From assembly GCA_963832725.1 (NCBI GenBank), contig CAWHVG010000005.1, positions 3,038,001 through 3,102,000 of the forward strand: a stretch of DNA of 64,000 nt, in the 5' to 3' direction. The position numbers and the translations under genes were made by a program. This DNA is from JAEZBP01 sp963832725 (GTDB lineage: Bacteria > Myxococcota_A > Polyangia > Polyangiales > Sandaracinaceae). The first letter of the stretch is position 1. Each line of letters opens with the position of its first letter. Below the pieces are notes generated by a model. It was not told the DNA's origin, ran no database searches, and worked only from the letters and a program-made list of their open reading frames with translations. This document shows positions 35,971-47,481 of this stretch, piece by piece.

Positions 35971-36924
35971 TCAGGCGCGATCCCGAAGGACGAGGATGGT
36001 CGGCTCTCGATCGATGCCCGTCGAGAGAAAGAGATCGTCGAGAGTACCCCGCTCGCGCGCTCTCATCCCGCGGATCCAGGCGGAGAGCGCCATGCGAGCG
36101 CCCGGCTCGTCAGCGCCGAGCATCTGGCGGGCCAGCTCTCCGACCTCGGCGGCGCTCGGACGCGCGTCCGGCGCGAGCACGAGGCAGCGCCGGACGAGCC
36201 CACGCGCCGGCTCGTCGAGCGCATCGAGCATCAGGGGCGCGCCGTACGCTACCGCGTGGGCTCGCTCGAACGAGCGGATCGGCGGGCGTCCGACCACCAG
36301 CGCGTGGAGCATTGCGCCCAGCGCCCACACGTCGGCCGGCGGGCCTGCGCTCGCGCCGAGGAGGCTCTCGGGCGCGATGAACCCGGGCGTCCCGCGCACC
36401 GAATCGCTCTTGGTGGTCTCCCGGTCCAGCGTTCCGCGGGCGAGCCCGAAGTCCGAGAGCTTCGCGTGGCCCCGGACATCGACCAGCACGTTGGCGGGCC
36501 TCACGTCGCGGTGCGCGATCCCCGACGGCGCGCTCGGCTGGGCTGCGTGCGCGTGAGCGAGCGCGGAGGCCACGTCTCCGAGCAGCGCGAACGCCATCGC
36601 CGGCGCGAGCGGACCACCGCCGAGCGCGCGAGAGAGATCGACGCCGTCCACACGCTCGAGCACGAGATGGAGCGCGCCATCGGCCTCCCCGTGATCGACC
36701 AGCGCGACGATGTTCGGGTGCCGCAGCGCGCCGAGCGCGGCCAGCTCCGATCGGTAGAGGCGCTCGATGGAGGGATCGCGTGCGTCCAGCCGCTTGACGA
36801 CGAGCGCGCGCCCATCCGCCACGGCTTCGGCCTCCCAGACCCATGCCGAGCCTCCGCGCGCGATTGCGCGCACCAGGCGGTAGGCCCGTTCGTTCGTTCC
36901 TCTGGCGACCGTCTCTGTGCTCAT
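35971..36924 (-). CDS. soluble Ser/Thr protein kinase
   Basis: 317 residues, essentially a bare kinase domain. P-loop region IARGGSAWVWEAE, VVKRLD Lys, catalytic loop IAHRDVRPANV, SDFGLAR, GTPGFIAPES and DVWALGAMLHAL. The N-lobe glycine loop has Ser/Trp where others have Met/Phe. No membrane helix or sensor domain. First gene of the kinase/TPR-like/kinase operon; divergent from the FHA-sigma-54 activator with 297 bp between. Confidence 0.92.
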   Translation of the reverse strand: MSTETVARGTNERAYRLVRAIARGGSAWVWEAEAVADGRALVVKRLDARDPSIERLYRSELAALGALRHPNIVALVDHGEADGALHLVLERVDGVDLSRALGGGPLAPAMAFALLGDVASALAHAHAAQPSAPSGIAHRDVRPANVLVDVRGHAKLSDFGLARGTLDRETTKSDSVRGTPGFIAPESLLGASAGPPADVWALGAMLHALVVGRPPIRSFERAHAVAYGAPLMLDALDEPARGLVRRCLVLAPDARPSAAEVGELARQMLGADEPGARMALSAWIRGMRARERGTLDDLFLSTGIDREPTILVLRDRA

Positions 36925-37221
36925 GCGTCGGCGTCCACCCGCGGTCCATCATGCCGCATGCCACGCGCGGTCGGCGGAACCTCGTGAGACCCGCTACGCC
37001 CGGTGCCTCGTCCATGTCGCGCCGCATTCGTAGCCATCGATTCGCAGGCGTCGCACACGACGACGTCGACTCGCACGAATGGTCCCGTGCGGACGGCCGG
37101 GGCTGGCGAGGGCTGAGCGCCCCCTGATGGCGGGCCCCCACATGGCGGTGCGACGGGTGTTGGCTCGCCCCAACAGCGCCCGGAATGGTCGGCGAGGCCC
37201 GGATTCCGGTACTCTCGGGGC

Positions 37222-38493
<1,272 letters not shown>

Positions 38494-38596
38494 CGACGAA
38501 AACAGGCGCGGCGCGTGCTAGCGCACCGAGTCGTGCCGAGAGCGCGTTGGGCTCCCTCGGCGTTTCCAACGGACCGGTGCTGTAGTGTCGCCCTCC

Positions 38597-40291
38597 ATGT
38601 CACACGTGCGCTTGCTCGCTTCGCTCGCCGCGATCGTGCTCGGAGCCTGCGCCGCGTCGAGCGTCTCGTTCGAGGTCGTCTTCGCGGACGCGACCCAACG
38701 CGCGGCGAGCGTCGCCGTCGAGATCACCCTCCATGCGGGCGACTGCAACAGCGGCGACGTCCTCTGGCACGCCGTTCTGCACGATGGCGAGCAGCCGATG
38801 GACCTCCCTGCCGCGCTCATGCACGGTCAGGCCTACTGCGTCGAGGCGGTCGCGCGCGACGCGAGCTGTACGGTGACCGCGAGCGCGACCCATGAGAGCG
38901 CCGGCGCGCCTTCGGGCATGGTGACGCTCACGTTGGTGGCGCCGGCCACCACGACCGCTTGCGACGGCGCCGCGTGCGTCGACGGAGTGTGCGCCGAGAG
39001 CTGCGACGTCGAGGACGCAGCGTGCACCTCGGCCGGAGTCCCGGGGGTCTGCCATGGCGGCGCGTGCTGCACCGGATGCTGGAACGGGGAGGCGTGCCTA
39101 CCCGGCGTCCCGGCCGCCGAGCTCACCGCCGGGGAACGATTCACCTGCATGCGCAGCGACGACGGACACATCGCGTGTTGGGGATCGAACGGCCAGGGCG
39201 AGCTCGGGGACGGGACCCGCGGCGGGTGGCGCGCCGCTGCGCATTCCCTCGACCTGCCGGAGAGCGCGGGCGCGACCGTCTTCGCGTCGGTCACGGCGGG
39301 GGTCGCGAGCGGCTACGCCATCGACACCGAGGGCGGGCTGTGGGCGTGGGGCTGGAACCTTCGCGGGCAGCTCGGGCTGGGGCCCAGCGCGGTCGGTGTG
39401 AACGCGTTCTCGCCGGTGCGCGTTCCTCACCCGCTCGGCAGCGCCTGGGATCGGGTCATGGCGCCGAACACCCACGATGACCCGAGCGACCCCGACCTGC
39501 ACGCGTGTGGGTTCGCCCGCGGCGAGCTCTGGTGCTGGGGAGCGAACCAAGAGGGGCAGGTCGATCCCACCCAGTCGGCGAGCGCCCGCGACGCGATCGT
39601 CGCGACACCCCGGCGGGTCGAGGGGCTCTTCGCCGATGTCGCGCTCGCCCAGCGGGCCACCTGCGCGGTCCTCATGGACGGAACGGGCGTCTCGTGCTGG
39701 GGCGACAACTCGCGCGGCACGCTCGGGACGGGAGATACCGCCGCCCGGACGGGCATCGTGCCCGTGCCTCTGCCCAGCGACGCGGGCGGGGTCGTGGAGA
39801 TCGCCGCCGGCGTCGCCGGATTCTGCGTGCGCACCGACTCCGATCGCGTTTTCTGCTGGGGTGACGGCGCGTCGAACGGCATCCCGCTCGCGTCGGCGAG
39901 CCCGGTCCGCGGCGTAGAGGAAGTGACGGCCCTCGCCGAGCCGATCGCGGGCTCGACCGAGATGCGCCGATTGGCGCTCGGACGCGAGCACGGCGGCGCG
40001 CTGACAGCCGACGCGCCCGTCGTCTGGGGAGCGAACCCCGACGGCCGCCTCGCGCTCGGCGCCGCCGCGCTCGGCAGCACCGTCCCGCCCGGGCCGAGCA
40101 ACGCCATTCCCGGCCCGCCGACCATCGCGCATGAGCTCCGCGTCGGCTCCTACCACACCTGCCTGCGCTTGGACGACGGCACCCTCGCGTGTGCCGGCTT
40201 GAACGAACAGGGCCAGCTCGGTGTCCCGGTGGCGCAGCCGAACGAGCCCGACTGGCAGCGATACTGCGTTTGCGTCGACTGCGCCCCGTGA
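38597..40291 (+). CDS. RCC1-repeat lipoprotein
   Basis: 564 residues. Lipobox IVLGAC near residue 17. A Cys-rich segment (about 115-175: CDGAACVDGVCAESC, CHGGACCTGCWNG) leads into RCC1-like propeller blades, each carrying a CWG or equivalent turn: HIACWGSNGQGELGDG, LWAWGWNLRGQLGLG, LWCWGANQEGQVDP, VSCWGDNSRGTLGTG, VFCWGDGASNG, and LACAGLNEQGQLG. Myxobacteria have many such surface lipoproteins; function is unknown. ATG 38597 is preferred over an in-frame GTG at 38585 because the signal peptide begins there. Confidence 0.85.
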   Translation: MSHVRLLASLAAIVLGACAASSVSFEVVFADATQRAASVAVEITLHAGDCNSGDVLWHAVLHDGEQPMDLPAALMHGQAYCVEAVARDASCTVTASATHESAGAPSGMVTLTLVAPATTTACDGAACVDGVCAESCDVEDAACTSAGVPGVCHGGACCTGCWNGEACLPGVPAAELTAGERFTCMRSDDGHIACWGSNGQGELGDGTRGGWRAAAHSLDLPESAGATVFASVTAGVASGYAIDTEGGLWAWGWNLRGQLGLGPSAVGVNAFSPVRVPHPLGSAWDRVMAPNTHDDPSDPDLHACGFARGELWCWGANQEGQVDPTQSASARDAIVATPRRVEGLFADVALAQRATCAVLMDGTGVSCWGDNSRGTLGTGDTAARTGIVPVPLPSDAGGVVEIAAGVAGFCVRTDSDRVFCWGDGASNGIPLASASPVRGVEEVTALAEPIAGSTEMRRLALGREHGGALTADAPVVWGANPDGRLALGAAALGSTVPPGPSNAIPGPPTIAHELRVGSYHTCLRLDDGTLACAGLNEQGQLGVPVAQPNEPDWQRYCVCVDCAP

Positions 40292-40426
40292 GCCGGTCTG
40301 TTGGCTCGCACCATCGGCTGGCATCACCGCCGCCCGTGCGAGACCAGCCGCAGGCGTGGCACACGCGCTGCAGTGGGCTTCCTCGGCCGTCCCCGCTCCC
40401 ACGGCGGCGGGCGAAGGAGGCTCGAG

Positions 40427-42190
40427 ATGACCGAAGAGCGCAAGCTGACACGCCGATTCTTTCTGGGTGCCACCGCGGCAGTCCCGGCCGTCGCCGCGCT
40501 CTCCGCATGCGGCTCGGCCGTGGGCCCGGACGCGTCGGTGCCCGCCGACGGAGGCATCCCGACGGACGCGCCGGCGCCGGCCGACGGAGGCGGAGGCTCG
40601 CTGGACGCGTTCGTTCCGCCGCCGGACGCTTCGACGCCCGCCGACGGCTCGACCTCAGGGGACGCCTACGTTCCCGAGGAGCCTCAGTGCGGAGCGCTCC
40701 CGCGGATCGATCTGCGGGCCGACTGCGGCGCCGTCGGGGACGGCATGACCGACGACACCGATGCCTTCCAGCGAGCGGCGACGATGCTCCAGGACGCCGG
40801 CGGTGGAGAGCTCACGATCCCGGCCGGGACGTACATCGTCGGGCGACAGACGGTCAGCACGAGCTCCTCGAACCCGTACTATCAGCCCGCCGACATCTTC
40901 ACCGTGACGGGCCTGAGCTGCCTCAAGATCAGCGGCTACGGAGCGACGATCCGGGTCGCGGCCGGGCTGCACTACGGTGCCTTCGACCCGCACACGGGCG
41001 CGGTGATCCCGGGACCGACCACGTCGCACAACGCGGCGGCCCACGTCGGTCGCCTCATCGAGATCTACGACTCCGCCGACATCTTGATTGAGGGGCTCGA
41101 GCTCGACGGGAACAACCAAGCGCTCGTCCTGGGCGGCGAGTGGGGTGACACCGGTCGCCAGCTACGAGCCTCGGGCCTCGTGACCAACCGCTGCACGAAC
41201 GTGCGAGTCGTGGACGTGCACACGCATCATCACGGCCTCGATGGCATCACGGTTCGCTATCAGGGAGCCCTGCCCGATACGCCGCTGCCCCACACCCTCG
41301 AGCGCGTGGTGTCGGAGTACAATGGCCGCCAGGGGATCTCCTGGATCGGTGGCCGAGGGCTCACGGCGACCGACTGCAAATTCAACCACACCGGCCGGGC
41401 GATCAACCACGGCGGCGGCGTGGGGGACGGAGAACCCTTCACGTCGAAGCCGAGCGCGGGCTTCGACATCGAGCCGAACGCCGGCACCGTGCAGCAGTCC
41501 CGGGACGGCCACTTCACCCGGTGCGAGTTCATCGACAACGCGGGCGCCGGGATGGTCGCGGCGGCGGGAGACGGCGGCTTCACGACCTTCGAGGACTGCA
41601 CCTTCTGGGGCACCAGCTCGTATAGCGTCTGGGCGAACAAGCCGGGCTTGAAGTTCATGAACTGCAACTTCTACGGCACGGCGGCCCGCGCCCACGACGG
41701 GGGCACCCCGGACGCCCCCGGCCCGAACCCGGAGTTGGCCACGCTCTTCGAAGACTGCACGTTCGAAGATCGCGAGTGGACGGACGGGAACGTGACCCGC
41801 CGGGGCGTGCTCTACGACGTCGGCGCGCCGGCGCAGGGAGCGACCTGGCGCCGGTGCACGTTCACGAACCATCAGGTGCGCGTCGTACACACGGTCGGCA
41901 CCACCGCGATTGAGGTCTTCGAGGACTGCGTCTTCGTGCACTCGAACGCCGGGCTCTCCAACGGCACGTGGCAATCGCAATTCCAGGGGACGAAGATTGT
42001 CGGCACCCACTTCATGGAGTCGTCGGACGTCTCGTCGGGGTCGCGGAACTACTACATCGCCCTCGATACCGTGCAGGTGGTCGATCCGGGCGGGAGCCCG
42101 ACGGAGGTCGACGGCCCGCGCGTCTCCTGGCGGCGAGCCGGGAGCGCCGGCCTCACCGGCGTCATCCCGCCCGGCAGCTACACGAGCTGA
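40427..42190 (+). CDS. Tat-exported right-handed beta-helix protein, copy 1
   Basis: 587 residues. Twin-arginine signal LTRRFFLGATAAVPAVAAL followed by SACG (lipobox-like Cys), a linker of DAS/ADG repeats, then a pectate-lyase-like beta-helix: start block RIDLRADCGAVGDGMTDDTDAFQRA (typical of pectin-lyase-fold proteins), ELTIPAGTYIVGRQT, many short strands such as ILIEGLELDGNN and VRVVDVHTHHHGLDGITV. Probably a surface polysaccharide-binding or lyase/hydrolase protein. The ribosome site GAAGGAGG precedes the ATG. The next gene is its tandem copy. Confidence 0.87.
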   Translation: MTEERKLTRRFFLGATAAVPAVAALSACGSAVGPDASVPADGGIPTDAPAPADGGGGSLDAFVPPPDASTPADGSTSGDAYVPEEPQCGALPRIDLRADCGAVGDGMTDDTDAFQRAATMLQDAGGGELTIPAGTYIVGRQTVSTSSSNPYYQPADIFTVTGLSCLKISGYGATIRVAAGLHYGAFDPHTGAVIPGPTTSHNAAAHVGRLIEIYDSADILIEGLELDGNNQALVLGGEWGDTGRQLRASGLVTNRCTNVRVVDVHTHHHGLDGITVRYQGALPDTPLPHTLERVVSEYNGRQGISWIGGRGLTATDCKFNHTGRAINHGGGVGDGEPFTSKPSAGFDIEPNAGTVQQSRDGHFTRCEFIDNAGAGMVAAAGDGGFTTFEDCTFWGTSSYSVWANKPGLKFMNCNFYGTAARAHDGGTPDAPGPNPELATLFEDCTFEDREWTDGNVTRRGVLYDVGAPAQGATWRRCTFTNHQVRVVHTVGTTAIEVFEDCVFVHSNAGLSNGTWQSQFQGTKIVGTHFMESSDVSSGSRNYYIALDTVQVVDPGGSPTEVDGPRVSWRRAGSAGLTGVIPPGSYTS

Positions 42191-42429
42191 CGAACCATGA
42201 GCAGACTGTTGGATCGCGCGCCGGGCCTGTTGGGTGGCACCATCAGCCGGCTCCGCAGGCCGGGCTTCGCGGCCGTGCCGGCCGGCCCGACGGGCTATGA
42301 TCTTCGCGAGCACGTCCACGTGGCACGCGGAGTGCGAAGGGCGCTCCGGCGTGCCCCGCCTTTCCCCGCCTGCCGGCGGGCCGCACACCTGACAGCGTGG
42401 ACTGGACCGGCCGGTGAAGGAGGCTCGAG

Positions 42430-44186
42430 ATGACCGAAGAGCGCAAGTTGACGCGCCGATTCTTTTTGGGTGCCACCGCGGCGGTCCCCGCCGTCGCCGC
42501 GCTCTCCGCGTGCGGCTCGGCCGTGGGCTCGGACGCGTCGGTGCCCGCGGACGCGTGGATCCCAACGGACGCGTCGACGCCGGCTGATGCGGGCGCGCTG
42601 GACGGGTTCGTCCCGCCCGTCGACGCCTCGATGCCCGCGGACGGATCGAGCCCCGGAGACGCCTACGTTCCCGAGGAGCCTCAGTGCGGAGCGCTCCCGC
42701 GGATCGATCTGCGGGCCGACTGCGGCGCCGTCGGGGACGGCATGACCGACGACACCGATGCCTTCCAGCGAGCGGCCTCGATGCTCCAGGACGCCGGCGG
42801 TGGAGAGCTCACGATCCCGGCCGGGACGTACATCGTCGGGCGACAGACGGTCAGCACGAGCTCGACGACGCCCTACTATCAGCCCGCCCAGATCTTCACC
42901 GTACGAGGCCTGAGCTGCCTCAAGATCAGCGGCTACGGAGCGACCATCCGGGTCGCGGCCGGGTTGCACTACGGTGCCTTCGACCCGCACACGGGCGCGG
43001 TGATCCCGGGACCGACCAGGTCGCACAACGCGGCGGCCCACATCGGCCACGTGATTGAGATCTACGACTCCTCGGACATCCTGATCGAGGGGCTCGAGCT
43101 CGACGGGAACAACCAAGAGCTCGTCCTCGGCGGCGAGTGGGGGGACACGGGACGCCAGACCGCCGCCACCGGCCTCTGGATCAACCGGAGCACGAACGTG
43201 CGGGTCGTGGACGTGCACACGCATCATCACGGTCTCGACGGGATCACGATCCTCTATCAGGGCGCGCTCCCCGACACGCCGATGCCCCATACGCTCGAGC
43301 GTGTCATCTCCGAGTACAACGGCCGCCAAGGGATCTCCTGGATCGGCGGCCGGGGGCTCACGGCGACCGACTGCAAGTTCAACCACACCGGTCGAGCGAT
43401 CAACCACGGCGGCGGCGTGGGGGACGGAGCCGTCCTGACCTCCAAGCCGGGGGCGGGCTTCGACATCGAGCCGAACGCCGGCACCGTGCAGCAGTCCCGG
43501 GACGGCCACTTCACCCGGTGCGAGTTCATCGACAACACGGGAGCCGGGATGGTCGCGGCGGCGGGAGACGGCGGCTTCACGACCTTCGAGGACTGCACCT
43601 TCTGGGGCACCAGCTCGTATAGCGTCTGGGCGAACAAGCCGGGCTTGAAGTTCATGAACTGCAACCTCTACGGCACGGCGGCTCGAGCCCACGACGGGAG
43701 CACGCCGGACGCCCCTGGCCCGAACCCGGACTTGGCCACGCTCTTCGAAGACTGCACGTTCGAAGATCGCGAGTGGACGGACGGGAACGTGACCCGCCGG
43801 GGCGTGCTCTACGACGTCGGCGCGCCGGCGCAGGGAGCGACCTGGCGCCGGTGCACGTTCACGAACCATCAGGTGCGCGTCGTACACACGGTCGGCACCA
43901 CCGCGATCGAGGTCTTCGAGGACTGCGTTTTCGTGCACTCGAACGCCGGGCTCTCCAACGGCACGTGGCAATCGCAATTTCAGGGGACGAAGATCGTCGG
44001 CACCCACTTCATGGAGTCGTCGGACGTCTCGTCGGAATCCGCAACTACTACATCGCCCTCGACACCGTGCAGGTGGTCGATCCGGGCGGGAGCCCGACGG
44101 AGGTCGACGGACCGCGCGTCTCCTGGCGGCGAGCCGGGAGCGCCGGCCTCACCGGCGTCATCCCGCCCGGCAGCTACACGAGCTGA
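42430..44186 (+). CDS. Tat-exported right-handed beta-helix protein, copy 2 (one-base break)
   Basis: Tandem paralogue of the gene at 40427; about 585 residues after repair. Nearly the same throughout, including identical stretches in the C-terminal half; differences gather in the D/A/S linker after the Tat signal and in short loops (for example TPYYQPAQIFTVRG). At 44035-44039 (GAATC) one base is missing relative to copy 1; repair gives GIRNYYIALDTVQVV and the same ending PPGSYTS. The ribosome site and first 20 codons match copy 1. Confidence 0.85.
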
Positions 44187-44277
44187 GCGCGCGCATCGAG
44201 GGTGATCCCCCGCGTCCGCCACTGCCGGAGCTCGCGGTGCGTCGCCACGCGGGCGGTCACGCCTTACCCTCCGGCCG

Positions 44278-45090
44278 ATGAGCGCGTTCGACCACCTCGT
44301 CGTCCTCGACTTCGAGGCGACCTGCGACGAAGACGAGCGGCCCGAGCCGCAGGAGATCATCGAGCTGCCTTCGGTGTTGGTGTCGCTCCCGGAGCGGCGC
44401 ATCGGGAGCGAGCACGAGTCCTTCGTGCGACCCGTCGTCCACCCGCGGCTGAGCGCGTTCTGCACCGAGCTGACCAGCATTCGGCAAGAGGACGTGGACT
44501 CTGCGCCGGTCTTCGCCGACGCCTTCGCCGCCCATCAGGCGTGGCTCGCTTCGCAGGGTCTGCTCGACCAGCCCGACGCGTTCGCGTTCGTCACCTGCGG
44601 CGAGTGGGATCTGCGCTCCATGCTCCCGCGCCAGTGCGCCGCGTCCGGGCTGCCCGTCCCGCCCGTCTACCGCCGCTGGATCAACGTGAAGACCGTCTTC
44701 CGGCGGACCGTCGGCCAGAAACCGCACGGCATGCCGCACATGCTGAGCGTGCTCGGGCTCGAGCTCGAGGGCCGCCATCACCGCGGCATCGACGACTGCC
44801 GCAACATCGCGCGCATCGTCCTCGCCCTGCACGAGCGCGGCGCCACCTTCGACATCACCACCCGGCTCACCGCCGCGCAGATGCCGGCGCTGCCGCTCGT
44901 CCTCCGCCTCGGCGAGCACGTCTCGCGCATCGTGCTCAAGAAGCGGCAGCTCGGCTCGCTCCTCGGCCTCGCCAGCAGCGCCTTCCGCGTGCAGATCACC
45001 CGCGCCGAGACGGAGGGCGGCAAGCCAGTCGACGACGAAGCGCTCATGGAGCTCTTGCCCGAAGCCGAGCTGCGCGTTCACGCGCGATGA
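44278..45090 (+). CDS. DEDDh 3'-5' exonuclease (ERI1/KapD-like)
   Basis: 270 residues. Exo I motif LVVLDFEATCDED (Asp/Glu pair), the ERI1-type CTELTSIRQEDV, Exo II region FAFVTCGEWDLRSML, and Exo III HHRGIDDCRNIARIV with catalytic His and Asp. These match 3'-5' exonucleases of the ERI1/KapD group, which trim RNA or DNA 3' ends. The last 80 residues (TRLTAAQMPALPLVLRLGEHVSRIVLKK) are an extra basic domain, perhaps for nucleic-acid binding. No signal peptide. Confidence 0.9.
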   Translation: MSAFDHLVVLDFEATCDEDERPEPQEIIELPSVLVSLPERRIGSEHESFVRPVVHPRLSAFCTELTSIRQEDVDSAPVFADAFAAHQAWLASQGLLDQPDAFAFVTCGEWDLRSMLPRQCAASGLPVPPVYRRWINVKTVFRRTVGQKPHGMPHMLSVLGLELEGRHHRGIDDCRNIARIVLALHERGATFDITTRLTAAQMPALPLVLRLGEHVSRIVLKKRQLGSLLGLASSAFRVQITRAETEGGKPVDDEALMELLPEAELRVHAR

Positions 45091-45218
45091 GACGACTCCC
45101 GGATCGGCAGCGGACGTGGGAGTCGACGACGCTGCCGCTGCATGGGCGGCGCGTGAGACATCTTCGCCGCGTCCGCCGACCGAGGAGCGGTGCCGGCCAG
45201 CGGCGCTAACGTACCGAG

Positions 45219-45671
45219 ATGGACTTCCAGCTCGAGCCTGCTCGCGTAGACGACCTCGACACGCTCGTCCCCATCGTGGAGGCGGCGGTCCGGGAGTCCA
45301 CCGAGGCGAGCGGCGTTCGCTGGGACGACGCCGAAGTGCGCGCCGACATCCGAGAGTGGATCGCCGACGGCGGCACGCAGGTGATCACCGCCGGTGAGCC
45401 GGTCGGCGTCTTCCGCGTGCTGCGCGAGCCCGACCTCATCTTGCTCGCCGAGATCCTGATCGCACCCTCCCACCAGCGCCGCGGGATCGGCAGTCGGTTG
45501 ATCGCCGACCTCATGGACGAAGCGCGCGCGGCGGGCCTTCCGCTCCGGCTGCACGTGCTTCGTGCTAACTCCGCGCGGCTCTTCTACCGAAAGCTCGGGT
45601 TCGTGGTCACGGGCGAGCTCCTGTCCGGCCGCCAGCTCCGCATGGAGTGGCGAGCCTCTCGGACGCGGTGA
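45219..45671 (+). CDS. GNAT-family N-acetyltransferase
   Basis: 150 residues. N-terminal ARVDDLDTLVPIVEAAV, central acidic strand DLILLAEILIAP, acetyl-CoA loop SHQRRGIGSRLIADLM (Q/RxxGxG), then LRLHVLRANSARLFYRKLGFVV, the usual GNAT end. Complete length. Substrate unknown. Converges on the lipoprotein gene at 45708 with 36 bp between the stops. Confidence 0.92.
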   Translation: MDFQLEPARVDDLDTLVPIVEAAVRESTEASGVRWDDAEVRADIREWIADGGTQVITAGEPVGVFRVLREPDLILLAEILIAPSHQRRGIGSRLIADLMDEARAAGLPLRLHVLRANSARLFYRKLGFVVTGELLSGRQLRMEWRASRTR

Positions 45672-45707
45672 TCGATCCCGAATGACCGAGATGCACGACC
45701 GCTCGGT

Positions 45708-46755
45708 CTACGAGGCCGACCCGGAAGGACGATGGCCAGTGCTGGCGGACGCTCCTCCCGGGGCTCGGATCTCGGCCACCCAGGGCGAGTCCTGCACCTC
45801 GACGTAGGAGAGCGAGACCCACTCGCCGGGCGTCACCGTGGCCAGCACGGCCGGGTGGGCGCGCAGACTCTGGCCCTGGATCTCGATGGTGCCGGCGTCC
45901 TCGTCGATCGCATCGACCGTGCCCTCGAGCTGCCGGCCACCGCGGAACGCGCCGCGCATGCCCTGCCCCTTCGGCAGCACCCACGGCTCACCGCCGAAGT
46001 CGGCGTAGGTCAGCGTCACTTGATCGCCGCGGTTCAGCCCCTGGAGCTCGCTCGGCTCGGCCATCAGCGTGACCGGCCCCTCGTCCGTGCGAACGGCCAC
46101 GACCCCGCGCCCCACCTCGACCATCAACACCTCGCCCTGCGCCGTCCGCGCCGCCGAGGGCGCGCGGCCTTCCCCACCGGTCGGGCCGTGCGCCCACTCA
46201 CTCTCTTCCGCCTGCTGCTCGATCTGCTGGCCCTGCGCCATCGGACCCAGCCCGTTCTGTGAGCCTCCGGTCGATCCCGCCTGCGTGCCGGAGGAGCCGG
46301 CCTGCGCGTGAGCGTCGCGGCCCTGCGCCGATCCCCGCCTGCGTGCCCTGGGACCCCGCCTGCGTGCCCTGGGACCCTGCCTGCGGGGATCCTGCCTGCG
46401 GCTGACCCTGCGCGTTCGAGCCCTGCGCGCTCGAGCCCTGCTGCGCGCCGGCCTGCGTGGCCCGGGAGCCCGCCTGCGCGTTCGAGCCCTGCTGAGCGCT
46501 CGCGCTCTGCGGGTCTTGCTTGCGCGCGCCCTCGTTCGTCTGGCCGGTGTTGGCCTGGCCGGTGTTGGTCTGGCCGGTGTTGGCCTGGCCGGTGTTGGTC
46601 TGGCCGGTGTTGGCCTGCTCCTCGCCGGGCTCGGGCTGCGTGATGCGCGCGAGCGGCTCGTCGTCCTGCTTTCCGCAGGCGGTGAGGCTCGGTGTGGCGA
46701 GCAAGCTCACGATGGCGAGCCCGCGCGCGAAGCGATGGTCGATGGACGCGAACAT
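45708..46755 (-). CDS. repeat-rich lipoprotein (one-base break)
   Basis: About 348 residues after removing one G beside GATC at 46330-46333 (QAGSAQGRDAHAQAG). Signal peptide with lipobox SLTACG (Cys about residue 27). Then NTGQ pentapeptides: 15-bp units at 46540-46614 coding (A/T)NTGQ; then Gln/Gly/Ala-rich QAGSQGTQAG repeats. The C-terminal about 160 residues hold two similar beta modules (GVVAVRTDEGPVTLMAE..GDQVTLTYAD and GTIEIQGQSLRAHPAVLA..GEWVSLSYVE), probably SH3-like or OB-like. A surface or periplasmic role is likely; function unknown. Repeat-number change could vary linker length. Confidence 0.65.
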
Positions 46756-47481
46756 GATGCCTCCTCTCGAGGGTCGAGGCGGCTGGTGTCCAACGAGCGC
46801 CCTCGTCTTTCCGGCGGAACAGGCCCGGTTTCGCCGCCGTCCGTCCTCCAAAATGCTCCCGCATTTCGTCGTCGGGCCGAACGACGATCCGAACCTGTCG
46901 CGCTCGGAAATCCATCGGGCGTCGTTTGACACCAGCCAACCTAGCGGCTCGCGGCGGCCCGCTGGGTCTCCCCGCCGCACGCTCGTCGCGAAGGAGGGGA
47001 CTGCAGACGCCATTCCAGGACGCTCGGGTGAGCGGGCCCTCGACGCTCGCGACACGGTCCGGCCGCTCGCGGTCCCGCCGAAAGCGCCCGCGTTTTGCCC
47101 GTTTCGCCCCCGCTCGGGCCCCTCTCGCGCGCACCGCGACCCCGCCATACCCGTCCGCTCGGGAAGCGGCTCCGTGGTCACCCCGACGCCCCGAGCGAGG
47201 CTCTCCGCGGCACGCGTCCATCGTGGCGCAGGCCCCCGCCGCAGCGGATCGAGGCCGGATCCCACCGTCCCGGGCGCCGATCGCCGCCCTCTGCGCCGGC
47301 GCCAATATTGCGGTAGATGACGACCAGGATTGGGGGGTTCCCCGCCTCCGATTCCTGCCCTTCGCGTCGGGGGGCATTGCGGGCAGGCCAATTTAGGGCA
47401 AGCATCTGCGGTCGCCATTTCGAGACGGGCAGCTGTGTGAGCCGCTCGGTCGCGATGCATCCCCAGAAAGAGCCCAGGAAC
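46756..47481. other. intergenic region with a hairpin like the scoB leader
   Basis: No gene is supported over 726 bp. On the minus strand, about 100 bp upstream of the lipoprotein start, GAAATGC-GGGA-GCATTTT is followed by GGAGGA (46843-46867), closely matching the central hairpin GAAATGC-AAA-GCATTTT plus GAGGA of the 3967 and 4833 elements. The rest of the element is not conserved. The remainder (46940-47450) is G/C-rich without clear signals; the methyltransferase ribosome site (CCAGGAAC) lies at its right end. Confidence 0.45.

Noticed and set aside
40292..42429. Small plus-strand ORF at 42197-42433 between the tandem beta-helix genes
   Set aside because: The region parallels the spacer before copy 1 (shared CTGTTGG...GCACCATC), so it is duplicated leader, not a gene.
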